Of a DNA stretch of 64,000 nucleotides, positions 12,242-22,612 are shown in pieces (position 1 is the first letter of the stretch; each line of letters begins with the position of its first letter). The DNA is from Cinnamomum chago. Lineage: Eukaryota > Streptophyta > Magnoliopsida > Laurales > Lauraceae. Position numbers and translations under genes: made by a program. The stretch is taken from positions 111,696,501-111,760,500 of the forward strand of contig CP142453.1 of the NCBI GenBank assembly GCA_038049695.1, given 5' to 3'. The notes beneath the pieces were generated by a model that saw only the letters and a program-made list of their open reading frames with translations, had not been told where the DNA came from and did not search any database.

Positions 12242-12826
12242 ATGGCTACAAAATTTGAAATTGAAAAATTCAATGGTAACAATTACTTTAGTCTATGGCG
12301 TTTGAAGATGCATGCTTTGCTTGTTCAAAATGGTTTGCATAAAACTTTGAAGGGAAAGAATATTTTATCTGACAAACTGTCAGATGAAGAGAATGATGAG
12401 TTGCTGGAAAAGGCATACGGTCAGATTCTGCTATTTCTGAGCGGCGGTGTACTGTGAAAGGTTGCTCAAGAAAAAATTGTTGCTGGCATATGACAGAAGT
12501 TGGAGAACTTGTACATCACAAAGTCTCTCACGAATCGCTTGTATCTAAAGAAGCGGATGCAGGAGGGTATGTATGTTTCAAACCACCTTGATTATTTTAC
12601 AAAAGCTGTTATAGATCTTGAAAATATAGATGTTACAATTGATGATGAGGATGAAGCCATTATGTTGCTATGTTCATTACCACCCTTGTATGAGAACTTT
12701 GTTGATACCATGATGTATGGTAGAGAAATTCTATCCAAGGAGGATGTTGAGTCAGCCTTGAACTCCAAGGAGTTAAAGAAAAAGGTTGCTACAGAAAACA
12801 ATGACAGTTCTGGTGAGGGTTGGTAG
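12242..12826 (+). pseudogene. Copia gag (Tork type), broken
   Basis: The start ATG opens a gag typical of Tork/Tnt1 elements (KFEIEKFNGNNYFSLWRLKM). It is interrupted by a stop near 12457 and resumes in another frame at ~12500 ([19 protein letters not shown]), a conserved gag segment. The frame then shifts again before the nucleocapsid. Confidence 0.8.
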
Positions 12827-13546
12827 TGCGTGGCAGAACAGAAGAGGCCGCTCTAGGTCAAAATCAAAAACTAGAAAATTAAAGTGCTTCCAATGTCATA
12901 AGCAAGGGCACTTTAAAAAAGATTGTCGAGAGCGTAAAGGAAAGGAGAAAGCACATGATTCTAGAAATGTAGTCGGTGTTGCAGAAGACAGTTCTGATGG
13001 TGCAAATGTTCTCTCTGTTACCGTTGGTAGCTCAGGTGATGAGTGGATCCTTGATTCGGGTTGTTCTTACCATATGTGTCCTAATAGGGACTGGTTTGAC
13101 TTATCATTCTATAGATGGTGGTAAAGTTCTAATGGGGAACAATGCAGCTTGTAAGGTTGTTGGGATAGGATCAATCCGAATTAAGATGAATGACGGTATT
13201 GTAAGAACTTTGTCTGATGTCAGGCACATTCCAGAGTTGAAGAAAAATCTGGTTTCCTTGGGTACGCTTGACTCCAACGACTGTATTTACAAAGCTGGAG
13301 GTGGAGTTATGAAAATTTCAAAGGGTGCTCTTGTAGTGATGAAGGGACAGAAGCAGAATGGCCTCTACCTTCTTCAAGGTAGCACAATTACAGGTGCTGC
13401 TGCCGTGTCGTCCTCATATTCAGATTTGGAAACTACCAAGTTATGGCATATGCGACTTGGGCATATGAGTGAGAGAGGTATGAATGAGCTGAGTAAACAA
13501 GGTTTACTTTGCGGCCAGAAAATAGGAAAACTGGACTTCTGTGAGC
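12786..13546 (+). pseudogene. Copia nucleocapsid, protease and start of integrase, broken
   Basis: A CCHC zinc knuckle (CFQCHKQGHFKKDC) lies at about 12888-12929. The aspartic protease motif WILDSGCSYHMC follows at about 13045. A frame slip near 13120 separates this from the GAG-pre-integrase segment (LWHMRLGHMSERGM, about 13441). Coding is cut at 13546 by the 1.5-kb insertion. Confidence 0.8.
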
Positions 13547-15038
13547 TGAAAGTCCAGAACAGAACCCTAGAGGGGGAGTGAATAGGGTGCACTCAAACAA
13601 CTAAGCCCAATTCTTTTCTAAACCAATATCAAGAGAGAAAATAATTGATATAATCAAAATTGAAATTGATAACGAAACATTAAGCATAAGAGCATCATCC
13701 ACACAATCACCATAACAAGAAATTTTATAGTGGTTCGGCAAAACATGCCTACATCCACTCCCGGTACTCCTACCGGTATTCCACTATCAATATTAAGGTT
13801 TAGGCTAACCTCCAACCTTACAACCACAAATGCTTTTACTCAAGGCTAAGCATTAACCTATACAACCACATATGTTTTTCAATAGGCTAAGCATAAACCT
13901 TTACAACAAGTTTCTCAATCTCAAAAGCTATGCCTAGACAAGCATACAATGAGATGTAAGTGAATACATACAAATGCCTCTTAACATAGGCTGATATGAA
14001 AGTTGTAATTAAACTAAGACACATATATGATAAATGCAAACATCAATAAATGATACATATGTCTTAAAAGCTACTTCTATTTCTTTTGAAATTTAATGCT
14101 CATGAATAATGTAAATGAGAGATAGAGTAACTACACATGTTTTTGAAATAATGACAAACTTTTTTTTAGAAGATATGAAACTAGCAAGTTTGAAAGAAAC
14201 ATTTAAAGTCTAACATGTGAGATGTCTAATCAAATGATGAAGTTAAAATGATAAACATATTTTAAAAACAAAGCATGTTTAAACACTCAACATTTGAACA
14301 ATTTGAACACTTTAATCAAGCCATTTGAAGAAATAAAAGTTTTAAAGACAAGCATGAATAAAAAAAGATAAGAAGAGCAAACACATTGAAGAATCAAAGA
14401 TTTGACATGACGGTTTGCCCTCCTAGCTTCCCTCTAGCCTAGCGTGGATGTCCCACCTTTTTTGTCCCTCAAGAGTCTCAAAAGTGTTGGCACAAATCCC
14501 AAGGAAGAATTCATTTTATAGAGAAAACGAGCTCCAACGGATCTATTGTCGGTCGACCGACAAGCAGGGTTCGGTCGACCGACCCCCAACGGTCACATTA
14601 CAACGTCTATGTTTTTGAAAATTTCGGACCGTTGAAAAAGGTGTCGGTTCACCGAACCGAACTGGAGTTCGGTCGACCGACAGACACTCGACCGACGATC
14701 CCTGATGCACTGTTTTTACATTCTATAATAGAAGCCGATAGGTGACCGACCAGTACTCGGCTGACCGACCAAAACTGAATTTCTAAAGACTTAAAAGATG
14801 ATTTTAAAAGGAATTTTTGGTCTTAGGGGTAAGGCTAGACTAAGGGCTAACATGTTTGATAAAAATAGATTTTAAAGAGAAAATCAAAACATGTTTGGGC
14901 AAGAATTAACATAAGATCTTTTTGATGCAAAGATTAAAAACATTTTATGCATGAAGATTCAAATAAAGAAGTATGAGAGGTCAAGCTTATGAAAATGCAA
15001 GTATCCAATCTAATTGCAAACTAATGAAAACCCTAACA
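13547..15038. mobile_element. Putative solo LTR inserted in integrase
   Basis: The 1,492-bp insert begins TGAAAG, ends TAACA and is flanked by the 5-bp duplication TGAGC (13542-13546 and 15039-15043). Removing it and one duplication joins the integrase reading frame at a Cys/His zinc-binding stretch. TG...CA ends, a 5-bp duplication and no coding sequence fit a solo LTR. At 14549-14770 there is an unusual cluster of GGTCGACCG palindromes. GTGGTTCGG near 13732 resembles a motif common in long plant LTRs. Confidence 0.72.
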
Positions 15039-15043
15039 TGAGC

Positions 15044-16254
15044 ATTGTATCTTCAGAAAGCAATGCAGAGTCAAGTTCAGCACAGTAGTTCATCGGACCC
15101 AAGGCACTTTGGATTATATCCATTCTGACCTTTGGGGTCCCTCTTGTGTTCCATCTTTGGGAGGTGGCAGATATATGTTAACCTTCATTGATGATTATTC
15201 TCGGAAGGTTTGGGTATATATCTTAAAGCACAAGAATGAAGTCTTTGTACAGTTCAAGCAATGGAAGACTATGATCGAGAAGCAGACGGGTAAACAGATC
15301 AAGCGCTTGAGGACTGACAATGGCTTGGAATTCTGCGGAGGTGCTTTTAATGAGTTCTACAAGAATGAAGGTATTGGGAGACATCACACAGTCAGAAATA
15401 CACCACAACATAACAGAGTTGCAGAACGGATAAACAGAACTATTCTAGAAAGGACCTGCTGCATGCTCTCTAATGCAGGGTTACCTAGGAAGTTCTGGGC
15501 GGAAACTGTTAACACAATTTGTTATCTGATCAACCGGTCTCCATCAACAGCTATCGAGTGTAAAACTCCTGAAGAGGTATGGTCTGAATCTCCTGCTGAT
15601 TACACCAATTTGAAAATATTTGGTTGTCCTACTTATGCTCATGTGAATGATGGTAAGCTTGAACCAAGGGCAAGAAAGTGCATATTTCTAGGGTATGCAT
15701 ATGGGGTGAAGGCATATAGGCTTTGGTGCCTAGATGAAAAATCACCCAAATGCATTATCAGCAGATACGTGACCTTTGATGAGTCTGCTATGTTGAAACC
15801 GAGGGAGTGCATTGATGCTAAAAATGACAATTGTGTCAGTAAACAGGTGGAGGAGCAAAACGGTGTTAGTAAACAAGTGGAGCTTGAGAAGGAAGCTTCA
15901 GAAAGCTTGCAAGAGAATGTGCAAGTAAATGTCCCAGTTCAACAGGATGTAGAGGAGATGCAAAGCTCAAACGAGGAAACTGCAGTTCCAACTGATTACA
16001 TGCTTACTAGGGACAGAGAGAGGAGGCAGACTAAGCAACCTCAAAGATATGGATATGAAGATATCGTTGCTTATGCACTTAATACAGCAGAGAGTATTGA
16101 GTCAGAACCTGTTACATATCAGGATGTCGTCACTAGCAAAGAATCAGCAAGATGGGCCGTTGCAATGAGTGAGGAGGTTGAGTCTCTTCATAAGAATCAT
16201 ACTTGGAAGCTGGTGAAACCGCCGAAGGACCAGAAGATTGTTGGTTGCAAATAG
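15044..16254 (+). pseudogene. Copia integrase core, C-terminal part (Tork type)
   Basis: The frame continues from the insertion site into DYIHSDLWGPS and the DDE core (LTFIDDYSRKVWVY; LRTDNGLEFCG), then the usual NTICYLINRSP block and GCPTYAHV. It runs to a TAG at 16252-16254, where a Trp codon is expected in the start of the RT domain (VGCK-stop-VF). A TGA follows within 25 bases. Confidence 0.85.
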
Positions 16255-17105
16255 GTCTTCAAGAAAAAGGAATGAACTCCAGGGGATACTAGGTTCAAAG
16301 CACGACTGGTTGCAAAATGCTATACTCAGAGGGAGGGTGTTGACTTCAATGAAGTGTTCTCTCCTGTGGTGAAACATAGCTCTATCCGGGTGCTACTTGC
16401 TATGGTTGCTCTATTGGACTTAGAGTTGGAGCGGCTTGATGTCAAGACTGCATTTCTACATGGCGAGCTAGAAGAACAAATTTATATGCATCAACCAGAG
16501 GGGTTTGAAATCCAAGGTAAGGAAGATCATGTTTGCTTACTAAAGAAATCATTGTATGGCCTAAAACAATCACCTAGACAATGGTATAAGCGTTTTGATA
16601 TCTTTATGGTTGGAAATTGTTATTGCAGGAGTGGGTATAACAATTGTGTCTACCACAAGAAGCTTCCAAATGGTTCTTGTATTTATTTGTTGTTATATGT
16701 TAATTGTTGCTAAGGACATGTTTGAGATCAACAGGCTAAAAACTCAACTCAGTGGTGAATTTGAAATGAAAGACTTAGGTGCTGCGACGAAAATTCTTAG
16801 GATGGAGATTCAAAGGGACCGAAAAGCGGGCAAATTGTCTTTGTCACAAAAGAGGTACCTTGAGAAGGTTCTGGAGCGCTTTGGTATGCAAAACTCGAAA
16901 CCTGTGAATACTCCAATGACAACTCATTTTAAACTTTCCGCTGCTTTATCACCACAAATTGAGGAAGAGATGGAGCACATGTCTCGTGTTTCTTATGCTA
17001 GTGCAGTTGGGAGTATCATGTATGACATGGTTTGTACAAGGCCAGACATTTCACATGCGGTTAGTGTAGTTAGCAGATACATGGTTAACCCAAGGAAGAC
17101 TCATT
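16255..17105 (+). pseudogene. Copia reverse transcriptase, broken at the active site
   Basis: RT blocks are clear: RFKARLVAKCYTQ, LDVKTAFLHGELEE and SLYGLKQSPRQWYKRF. The catalytic YVDD box is missing: the sequence runs LLLYVNCC then a stop at about 16712. The following RT connection (FEMKDLGAATKILRMEI) continues in another frame. A short deletion at the active site explains both changes. The domain ends at 17105, where the Ale-type element is inserted. Confidence 0.83.
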
Positions 17106-17308
17106 TGTTGGCATGAGTTGTCAATTAAGAGAAAAATCAGGGAGATTATAGAAATAGCCATAACTGTAAAATCCCTTCTGTCAAGGGTCAACCATGATTA
17201 TAGCCCTAAAATCTGTATAGCCAAATATAGGGTTGCTTGTATCTCTATATATGTGTAAAATACCCATGTAAAGAACATAGAAGAAATAAAAATATAGAAA
17301 ATCTGACA
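17106..17308 (+). repeat. 5' LTR of the Ale-type Copia
   Basis: 203 bp, starting TGTTGGCATGAG and ending AATCTGACA. Identical to the 3' copy by eye. The primer-binding site follows directly. Confidence 0.95.
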
Positions 17309-17391
17309 TGGTATCAGAGCCATACGATCTCTGGTTCTTGGTTCACGTCAATCTCTAGTTCATAGTCTTCTTCCACCCGCTACCTTCACAT

Positions 17392-19815
17392 ATGGGAGAC
17401 ACCGAAAACCCGACGAAGTCCGGTGACTCTCCCATAGACCTCTTCTCTGAACTATTCACCACCAAGATGGCCGAAGCTATGTCCAAAGTTCCTGAACCAG
17501 CAGCTGTCCCAATAGGCATCAAGTTGGATGGCTCCAACTATGCAGTATGGTCCCAAGTTGTCGAGATGTACATCTCCGACAAAGACAAATTGGGCTACAT
17601 CAATGGTGAGTTACCTCCGCCATCTCCGACCGACTTGTCCTTCCGCAAATGGCGTACTGACAACGCCATTGTCAAAGGCTGGCTGATTAACTCCATGGAT
17701 CCAGCGTTAATCGGCAACTTTATTCGATTTCCCTTGGCCAAAATGGTTTGGGATTCCATTGCTACCACCTACTTTGATGGGGGCGATACCTCTCAAGTTT
17801 ATGATCTCCGGCGTCGCGTCTCACGTCTCCGCCAAGCGAGTGGCTCCCTGGAAAAATACTACACCGATTTGCAAGGCCTCTGGCGTGAGATCGATTTTCG
17901 ACGTCCAAACCCGATGGAGTGCCCTGCTGACATTCAACGATATAATAATCTTCTCCAAGAAGATCGAGTCTATGTATTCTTGGATGGTCTTGATGACAAG
18001 TTGGACAATATTCGTAGTGACGTGTTGCAGCTGCACCCGTTTCCCACAGTGGAGCAAGCATATGCCCATGTTCGCAGGGAGGCTCTTCGTCAGGTGGTGA
18101 TGAATGCCGGCAACCACGAACCACCTATAGGGGCTGTACTTGCTTCAAAGGGCCTCAAACTTGGACTGTCTGGGTCCTCTGGATCAAGTTCCCATCATAC
18201 TGGGAAATCTTCCTCTAAGGCCCGTACCTCATCTGATGGTCTCAAATGCTCTCATTGTGGCAATACAAAACACACACGTGAAAACTGCTTCCAGCTACAT
18301 GGGTACCCCGATTGGTGGCATGAACTTCAAGCCCGAAAGAAACGAGATACTACCAGTATGGCTGAATGCACGGGAAAAGCTGTTGTGGCGGCAGCCGAAC
18401 CGTATCTCTCTCTCATTCCGCCCACTGCCTCATCTAAATCAGACTTCTCTTCTGTGGATCCAGGTAATCTCTGTCATGCCTTGCTTAGTCATCGCCACGA
18501 CATGGACGGTAGTGATTGGCTCCTCGACTCTGGGGCCACGGATCATATGATGTTTGATCCCGCAGATTTCTCCCACCACTCATCTCCAAGACGCACCAGC
18601 ATTGCAAATGCTAATGGAGTGATCTCACCTGTCACAGGGGCTGGATCTGTGACCCTATCACCCTCTCTTCATTTACCCAACACTCTCCTTGTTCCCTCTT
18701 TATCTCACAAATTACTATCTGTTAGCCAAGTTACTACAGACCTAAACTGTGTGGTACTAATGTTTTCCGATTTCTGTCTTATTCAGGATATTCTCACCAA
18801 GGAGATAATTGGGCGTGGTACTAAGAGGAGGGGATTGTACTACATGGAAGATTTCAGTTGTGGTCGTGCGCATCACGTGTCTTCTACTCTTGGTTCCAAG
18901 GCTCGACAGATTTGGCTGTGGCATCGTCGTTTGGGACATCCGTCATTTGGGTACTTACGGCATTTATTTCCTGACTTATTCTCCAATGTGGGGACTTCTG
19001 AATTTCACTGTGATACTTGTATTTTAGCCAAAAGTCATCGTGCTATTTATCCTTTAAGTATGAATAAAAGTGATACACCTTTTGCTTTAATTCATTCTGA
19101 TGTATGGGGACCCTCTCCTTTATCTACTATATCTGGTGTACGTTGGTTTGTGATATTTGTTGACGATTGCACCCGGATGACTTGGCTATATTTGATGAAA
19201 CATAAGGATGAAGTGTTTAGTATCTTTCAGTCATTTCATGTTATGATTCAAACCCAGTTTTCTGCTCAGATTCGAATTCTTCGCTCTGACAATGGCGGTG
19301 AATATGTTAATCATCAGTTTCATTCCTATTTTCAACAGCATGGTCTTATTCACGAGACCTCATGTCCCCAGACCCCTCAGCAAAATGGGGTCGCTGAACG
19401 GAAGAATAGGCATATCCTTGAGACTGCCCGGGCTCTCCTTCTAGGCGCTCATATTCCCACACGACATTGGCCTGATGCTATTACCACGGCGGTACATTTA
19501 ATCAACCGCCTTCCTTCCAAAATATTACATTTTAAAACTCCATTACAGTCTCTGTCAGCCTCGGTCTCACTACCTACTACCCTCATTCTCCCTCCTCATA
19601 TTTTTGGGTGTGTAGCATATGTACACCTCCCTAAGAACCAGCGCACCAAACTTGATCCTTGTGCCCTTCGGTGCCTTTTCTTGGGCTATGCTGCACATCA
19701 AAAAGGCTACCGTTGTTATAATCCTGCTACCAAGCATACCTATGTGACTATGGATGTCACCTTTCTGGAGTCAGAACCATTCTATCCTTCTTCGGCATCC
19801 ACTTCTTCTCTTTAG
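17392..19815 (+). CDS. Ale-type Copia gag-protease-integrase, 807 aa, premature stop
   Basis: A single open frame covers gag (KLDGSNYAVWSQVVEMYI, residues ~45-60), a CCHC knuckle (CSHCGNTKHTRENC), the protease motif WLLDSGATDHM, the integrase zinc region (LWHRRLGHPS...CDTC) and the DDE core (FVDDCTRMTWLY; LRSDNGGEY; NGVAERKNR). It stops at TAG 19813-19815, in the low-complexity linker between integrase and RT, where related elements read through. The same frame stays open after the stop to about 19990, so this stop is a single change. Confidence 0.93.
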   Translation: MGDTENPTKSGDSPIDLFSELFTTKMAEAMSKVPEPAAVPIGIKLDGSNYAVWSQVVEMYISDKDKLGYINGELPPPSPTDLSFRKWRTDNAIVKGWLINSMDPALIGNFIRFPLAKMVWDSIATTYFDGGDTSQVYDLRRRVSRLRQASGSLEKYYTDLQGLWREIDFRRPNPMECPADIQRYNNLLQEDRVYVFLDGLDDKLDNIRSDVLQLHPFPTVEQAYAHVRREALRQVVMNAGNHEPPIGAVLASKGLKLGLSGSSGSSSHHTGKSSSKARTSSDGLKCSHCGNTKHTRENCFQLHGYPDWWHELQARKKRDTTSMAECTGKAVVAAAEPYLSLIPPTASSKSDFSSVDPGNLCHALLSHRHDMDGSDWLLDSGATDHMMFDPADFSHHSSPRRTSIANANGVISPVTGAGSVTLSPSLHLPNTLLVPSLSHKLLSVSQVTTDLNCVVLMFSDFCLIQDILTKEIIGRGTKRRGLYYMEDFSCGRAHHVSSTLGSKARQIWLWHRRLGHPSFGYLRHLFPDLFSNVGTSEFHCDTCILAKSHRAIYPLSMNKSDTPFALIHSDVWGPSPLSTISGVRWFVIFVDDCTRMTWLYLMKHKDEVFSIFQSFHVMIQTQFSAQIRILRSDNGGEYVNHQFHSYFQQHGLIHETSCPQTPQQNGVAERKNRHILETARALLLGAHIPTRHWPDAITTAVHLINRLPSKILHFKTPLQSLSASVSLPTTLILPPHIFGCVAYVHLPKNQRTKLDPCALRCLFLGYAAHQKGYRCYNPATKHTYVTMDVTFLESEPFYPSSASTSSL

Positions 19816-19888
19816 GGGGAGACACTAGATGAAGAGTTGAATTGGTTGAGCTTTGACTGGCTTGAAGATCATAATGACACACCAATAA

Positions 19889-21766
19889 TTGGCGAGGAAT
19901 CAACAAACACACCTTCAGGGCCGGACATATCCTCTGAACCTGGAGGGCCTTCGGCAATTGAGCTCACATCATCAGGAGAAGAACCCCGAATCCCCCCATC
20001 TCTCAGTGCCTGCAGACCCATCTCCTGAGAATAATCCTGAGGTAAGCAATTTCACTTCACCCTCATTTATGAATAACACAGATACATCTGCTGGGTATAC
20101 CTTACCTGTAAGGCATAACCATGGCAAACCACCAAACAGGTACTCTCCAGACATTGAGGAAAGAAGGTCGAGGTATCCAATTGCTAACTATGTTTCCACC
20201 GAAAAGCTACCTGAACCTCTCAAGTCATTCTCACACAATCTTTCAGCATGTCATATTCCCACTACAGTTCAGGAAGCATTAGTTGATCCCAAGTGGACGC
20301 AGGCAATAGAAGAAGAAATGGGAGCACTACTAAAGAATCAAACATGGACCTTGGTCCCATTGCCCAAGGGAAAGAAAGCAGTCGGATGCAAGTGGGTCTT
20401 CTCTGTTAAACACAAGGCAGATGGATCTATAGAACGATACAAGGCAAGGCTAGTCGCGAAAGGATACTCTCAGACATATGGCGTAGATTATCAAGAAACG
20501 TTTTCACCAGTAGCCAAGTTAAATACAGTCAGAGTCCTGTTGTCTCTTGCAGCCAACTTGGACTGGCCTTTGCACCAGTTTGATGTAAAGAATGCATTTC
20601 TCCATGGTGACCTTGAAGAAGAAGTCTACATGGATACCCCTCCAGGCTACACAGCATCTTCAAAAGCTGAAGTTGTGTGCAAATTACAGCGAGCACTGTA
20701 TGGACTAAAACAATCACCTCGAGCATGGTTTGGAAGGTTCAGTCTGGCAATGAAGAAGTATGGCTTCCACCAAAGTGACTCAGATCATACATTATTTCTA
20801 AAGCACCAACGGAACAAGGCAACAGCTTTAATTGTATATGTCGATGATATGATCATCACAGGGGATGATACGGAGGAAATCACTAAGCTTCAGAAACAAT
20901 TGGCGACCAAGTTTGAAATGAAAAATCTAGGAGGACTTAAATATTTCTTGGGAATAGAAGTTGCTAGATCAAGGCGAGGAATATTTCTTTCCCAGCAAAA
21001 ATATATATTGGACTTACTATGTGAGGTTGGAATGTTGGATTGTAAGCCAGCAGACACTCCAATCATTCAGAACCATAAGCTCGGAGAATATCCAAGCCAA
21101 ATGCCAACGGACATAGGTAGGTACCAGAGATTAGTTGGTAAACTTATCTATCTCTCACATACCCGTCCAGATATTACTTACGCAGTGAGCATAGTAAGCC
21201 AATTTATGCACCAACCTAGTAAGGATCATATGGAGGCAGTGATCCGGATTTTACGATATTTAAAATCCTCTCCGGGAAAAGGGCTTCTGTTTTCAAAAAA
21301 TAACAATCTCAGAGTTCATGGTTATACAGACAGAAGATCCACCTCAGGCTACTTCATGTTTGTTGGGGGGAATCTTGTTACATGGAAAAGTAAGAAGCAA
21401 AAGGTGGTGGCATTATCAAGTGCTGAAGCAGAATTCCGAGGAATGGCTAAAGGACTTTGTGAACTCCTGTGGCTCAAAAGGCTTCTAACTGAAATTGGGT
21501 TTGCTCCTACCTCCGAGATGGACCTCTTTTGCGATAACAAGGCAGCTATAGCTATTTCTCACAATCCTATCCAGCATGATCGTACCAAACATGTGGAAGT
21601 TGACAGACACTTTATCAAAGAAAATCTTGAAGCTAAAATAATTCGGTTTCCATTCGTGAAGTCTAAAGATCAACTGGCGGATATTCTTACAAAGGCAGTA
21701 TCAAGCAAGGATTTCTACAACTCACTAGACAAGTTGCGCATTGAAGATTTGGATGCGTCCACTTGA
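19889..21766 (+). CDS. Ale-type Copia reverse transcriptase-RNase H, 625 aa frame
   Basis: The RT is intact, with KARLVAKGYSQ, FDVKNAFLHGDLEEEVY, LYGLKQSPRAW and the YVDD catalytic box (IVYVDDMIITG). RNase H follows (RRSTSGYFMFVGGN; SSAEAEFRGMA; HVEVDRHFIKE). This frame is +1 relative to the gag frame; the switch falls at a run of six C at about 19990-19996, fitting a one-base indel. RNase H lacks the ~9 residues usually found between YTD and RRSTSGY, including part of the ADWAG block, so this copy is probably not autonomous. The true junction with the first frame is upstream of any ATG. Confidence 0.9.
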   Translation: MARNQQTHLQGRTYPLNLEGLRQLSSHHQEKNPESPHLSVPADPSPENNPEVSNFTSPSFMNNTDTSAGYTLPVRHNHGKPPNRYSPDIEERRSRYPIANYVSTEKLPEPLKSFSHNLSACHIPTTVQEALVDPKWTQAIEEEMGALLKNQTWTLVPLPKGKKAVGCKWVFSVKHKADGSIERYKARLVAKGYSQTYGVDYQETFSPVAKLNTVRVLLSLAANLDWPLHQFDVKNAFLHGDLEEEVYMDTPPGYTASSKAEVVCKLQRALYGLKQSPRAWFGRFSLAMKKYGFHQSDSDHTLFLKHQRNKATALIVYVDDMIITGDDTEEITKLQKQLATKFEMKNLGGLKYFLGIEVARSRRGIFLSQQKYILDLLCEVGMLDCKPADTPIIQNHKLGEYPSQMPTDIGRYQRLVGKLIYLSHTRPDITYAVSIVSQFMHQPSKDHMEAVIRILRYLKSSPGKGLLFSKNNNLRVHGYTDRRSTSGYFMFVGGNLVTWKSKKQKVVALSSAEAEFRGMAKGLCELLWLKRLLTEIGFAPTSEMDLFCDNKAAIAISHNPIQHDRTKHVEVDRHFIKENLEAKIIRFPFVKSKDQLADILTKAVSSKDFYNSLDKLRIEDLDAST

Positions 21767-21773
21767 GGGGGAG

Positions 21774-21976
21774 TGTTGGCATGAGTTGTCAATTAAGAGA
21801 AAAATCAGGGAGATTATAGAAATAGCCATAACTGTAAAATCCCTTCTGTCAAGGGTCAACCATGATTATAGCCCTAAAATCTGTATAGCCAAATATAGGG
21901 TTGCTTGTATCTCTATATATGTGTAAAATACCCATGTAAAGAACATAGAAGAAATAAAAATATAGAAAATCTGACA
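21774..21976 (+). repeat. 3' LTR of the Ale-type Copia
   Basis: 203 bp, reads identical to the 5' LTR, preceded by a polypurine tract and followed by the TCATT target duplication. Confidence 0.95.
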
Positions 21977-21981
21977 TCATT

Positions 21982-22530
21982 GGCAGGCAGTGAAATGGAT
22001 ACTCCGCTACTTGAAAGGTACTACTGATGTTGGGATAGTGTATGATAGAAACAACAACACTTCTGGGTGTTATTGGATACGTTGATTCAGATTTTGCTAG
22101 AGATTTAGACAGAAGAAGGTCCTTGATAGGTTATGTCTTCACTTTTGCTAGCGGTGCCATTAGTTGGAAGGCAGCATTGCAATCTAAAGTTATCTTGTCT
22201 ACCACTGAAGCAGAATACATGGCAGCTACAGAGGCAGTGAAGGAAGCTATTTGGCTAGCAGGTTTGGTTGGAGATCTGGGATTGAAACAGAAGCTGACTA
22301 CTGTTTTCTGTAACAGTCAGAGTGCAATCGATCTGACACACAATCCTAAGTATCATGAAAAGACCAAACACATTGATGTTATGGCACACTTCATTCGAGA
22401 TGTCATCGCCGAGGGTGCTATTGCAATGATTAAGATTGCTACATCAGATATGATGACAAAGACTATTCCAACAGTCAAGTTCAAGCATTGCTTGGAATGC
22501 TTGGACTTGATCAGTGTGATCAGTACCTGA
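21982..22530 (+). pseudogene. Copia RNase H of the outer Tork-type element
   Basis: After the target duplication the interrupted RT/RNase H frame resumes (WQAVKWILRYLKGTTDVG), slips one base near 22065, and continues as IGYVDSDFARDLDRRRSL, STTEAEYMAATEAVKEA and HIDVMAHFIRDV, the usual Copia RNase H blocks. It ends at TGA 22528-22530. A ~80-bp tail with AAGGTGGAGAT (polypurine tract, 22600-22610) leads to the 3' LTR. Confidence 0.87.
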
Positions 22531-22612
22531 GTGCCCTAAGGGGCAGATGGAGACAGTAAGATGTATTCTGTGCTAATGAGGATCAACTCCTATGTTCGCC
22601 AAGGTGGAGATT

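Larger units (their letters stand above)
17106..21976 (+). mobile_element. Young Ale/Retrofit-type Copia retrotransposon, 4.87 kb
   Basis: The element has two LTRs of 203 bp that read identical base for base (17106-17308 and 21774-21976). It has TGTT...GACA ends and the 5-bp duplication TCATT (17101-17105 and 21977-21981). The PBS TGGTATCAGAGCC is at 17309-17321 and the polypurine tract TGAGGGGGAG at 21764-21773. Short LTRs and a gag with a WW-type segment after the CCHC knuckle suit the Ale/Retrofit lineage. Identical LTRs mean recent insertion into the older Tork element. Confidence 0.95.

Noticed and set aside
14549..14770. Spaced palindromic repeats resembling a CRISPR-like array
   Set aside because: Plant nuclear DNA, irregular spacing and variable units; better explained as LTR structure.
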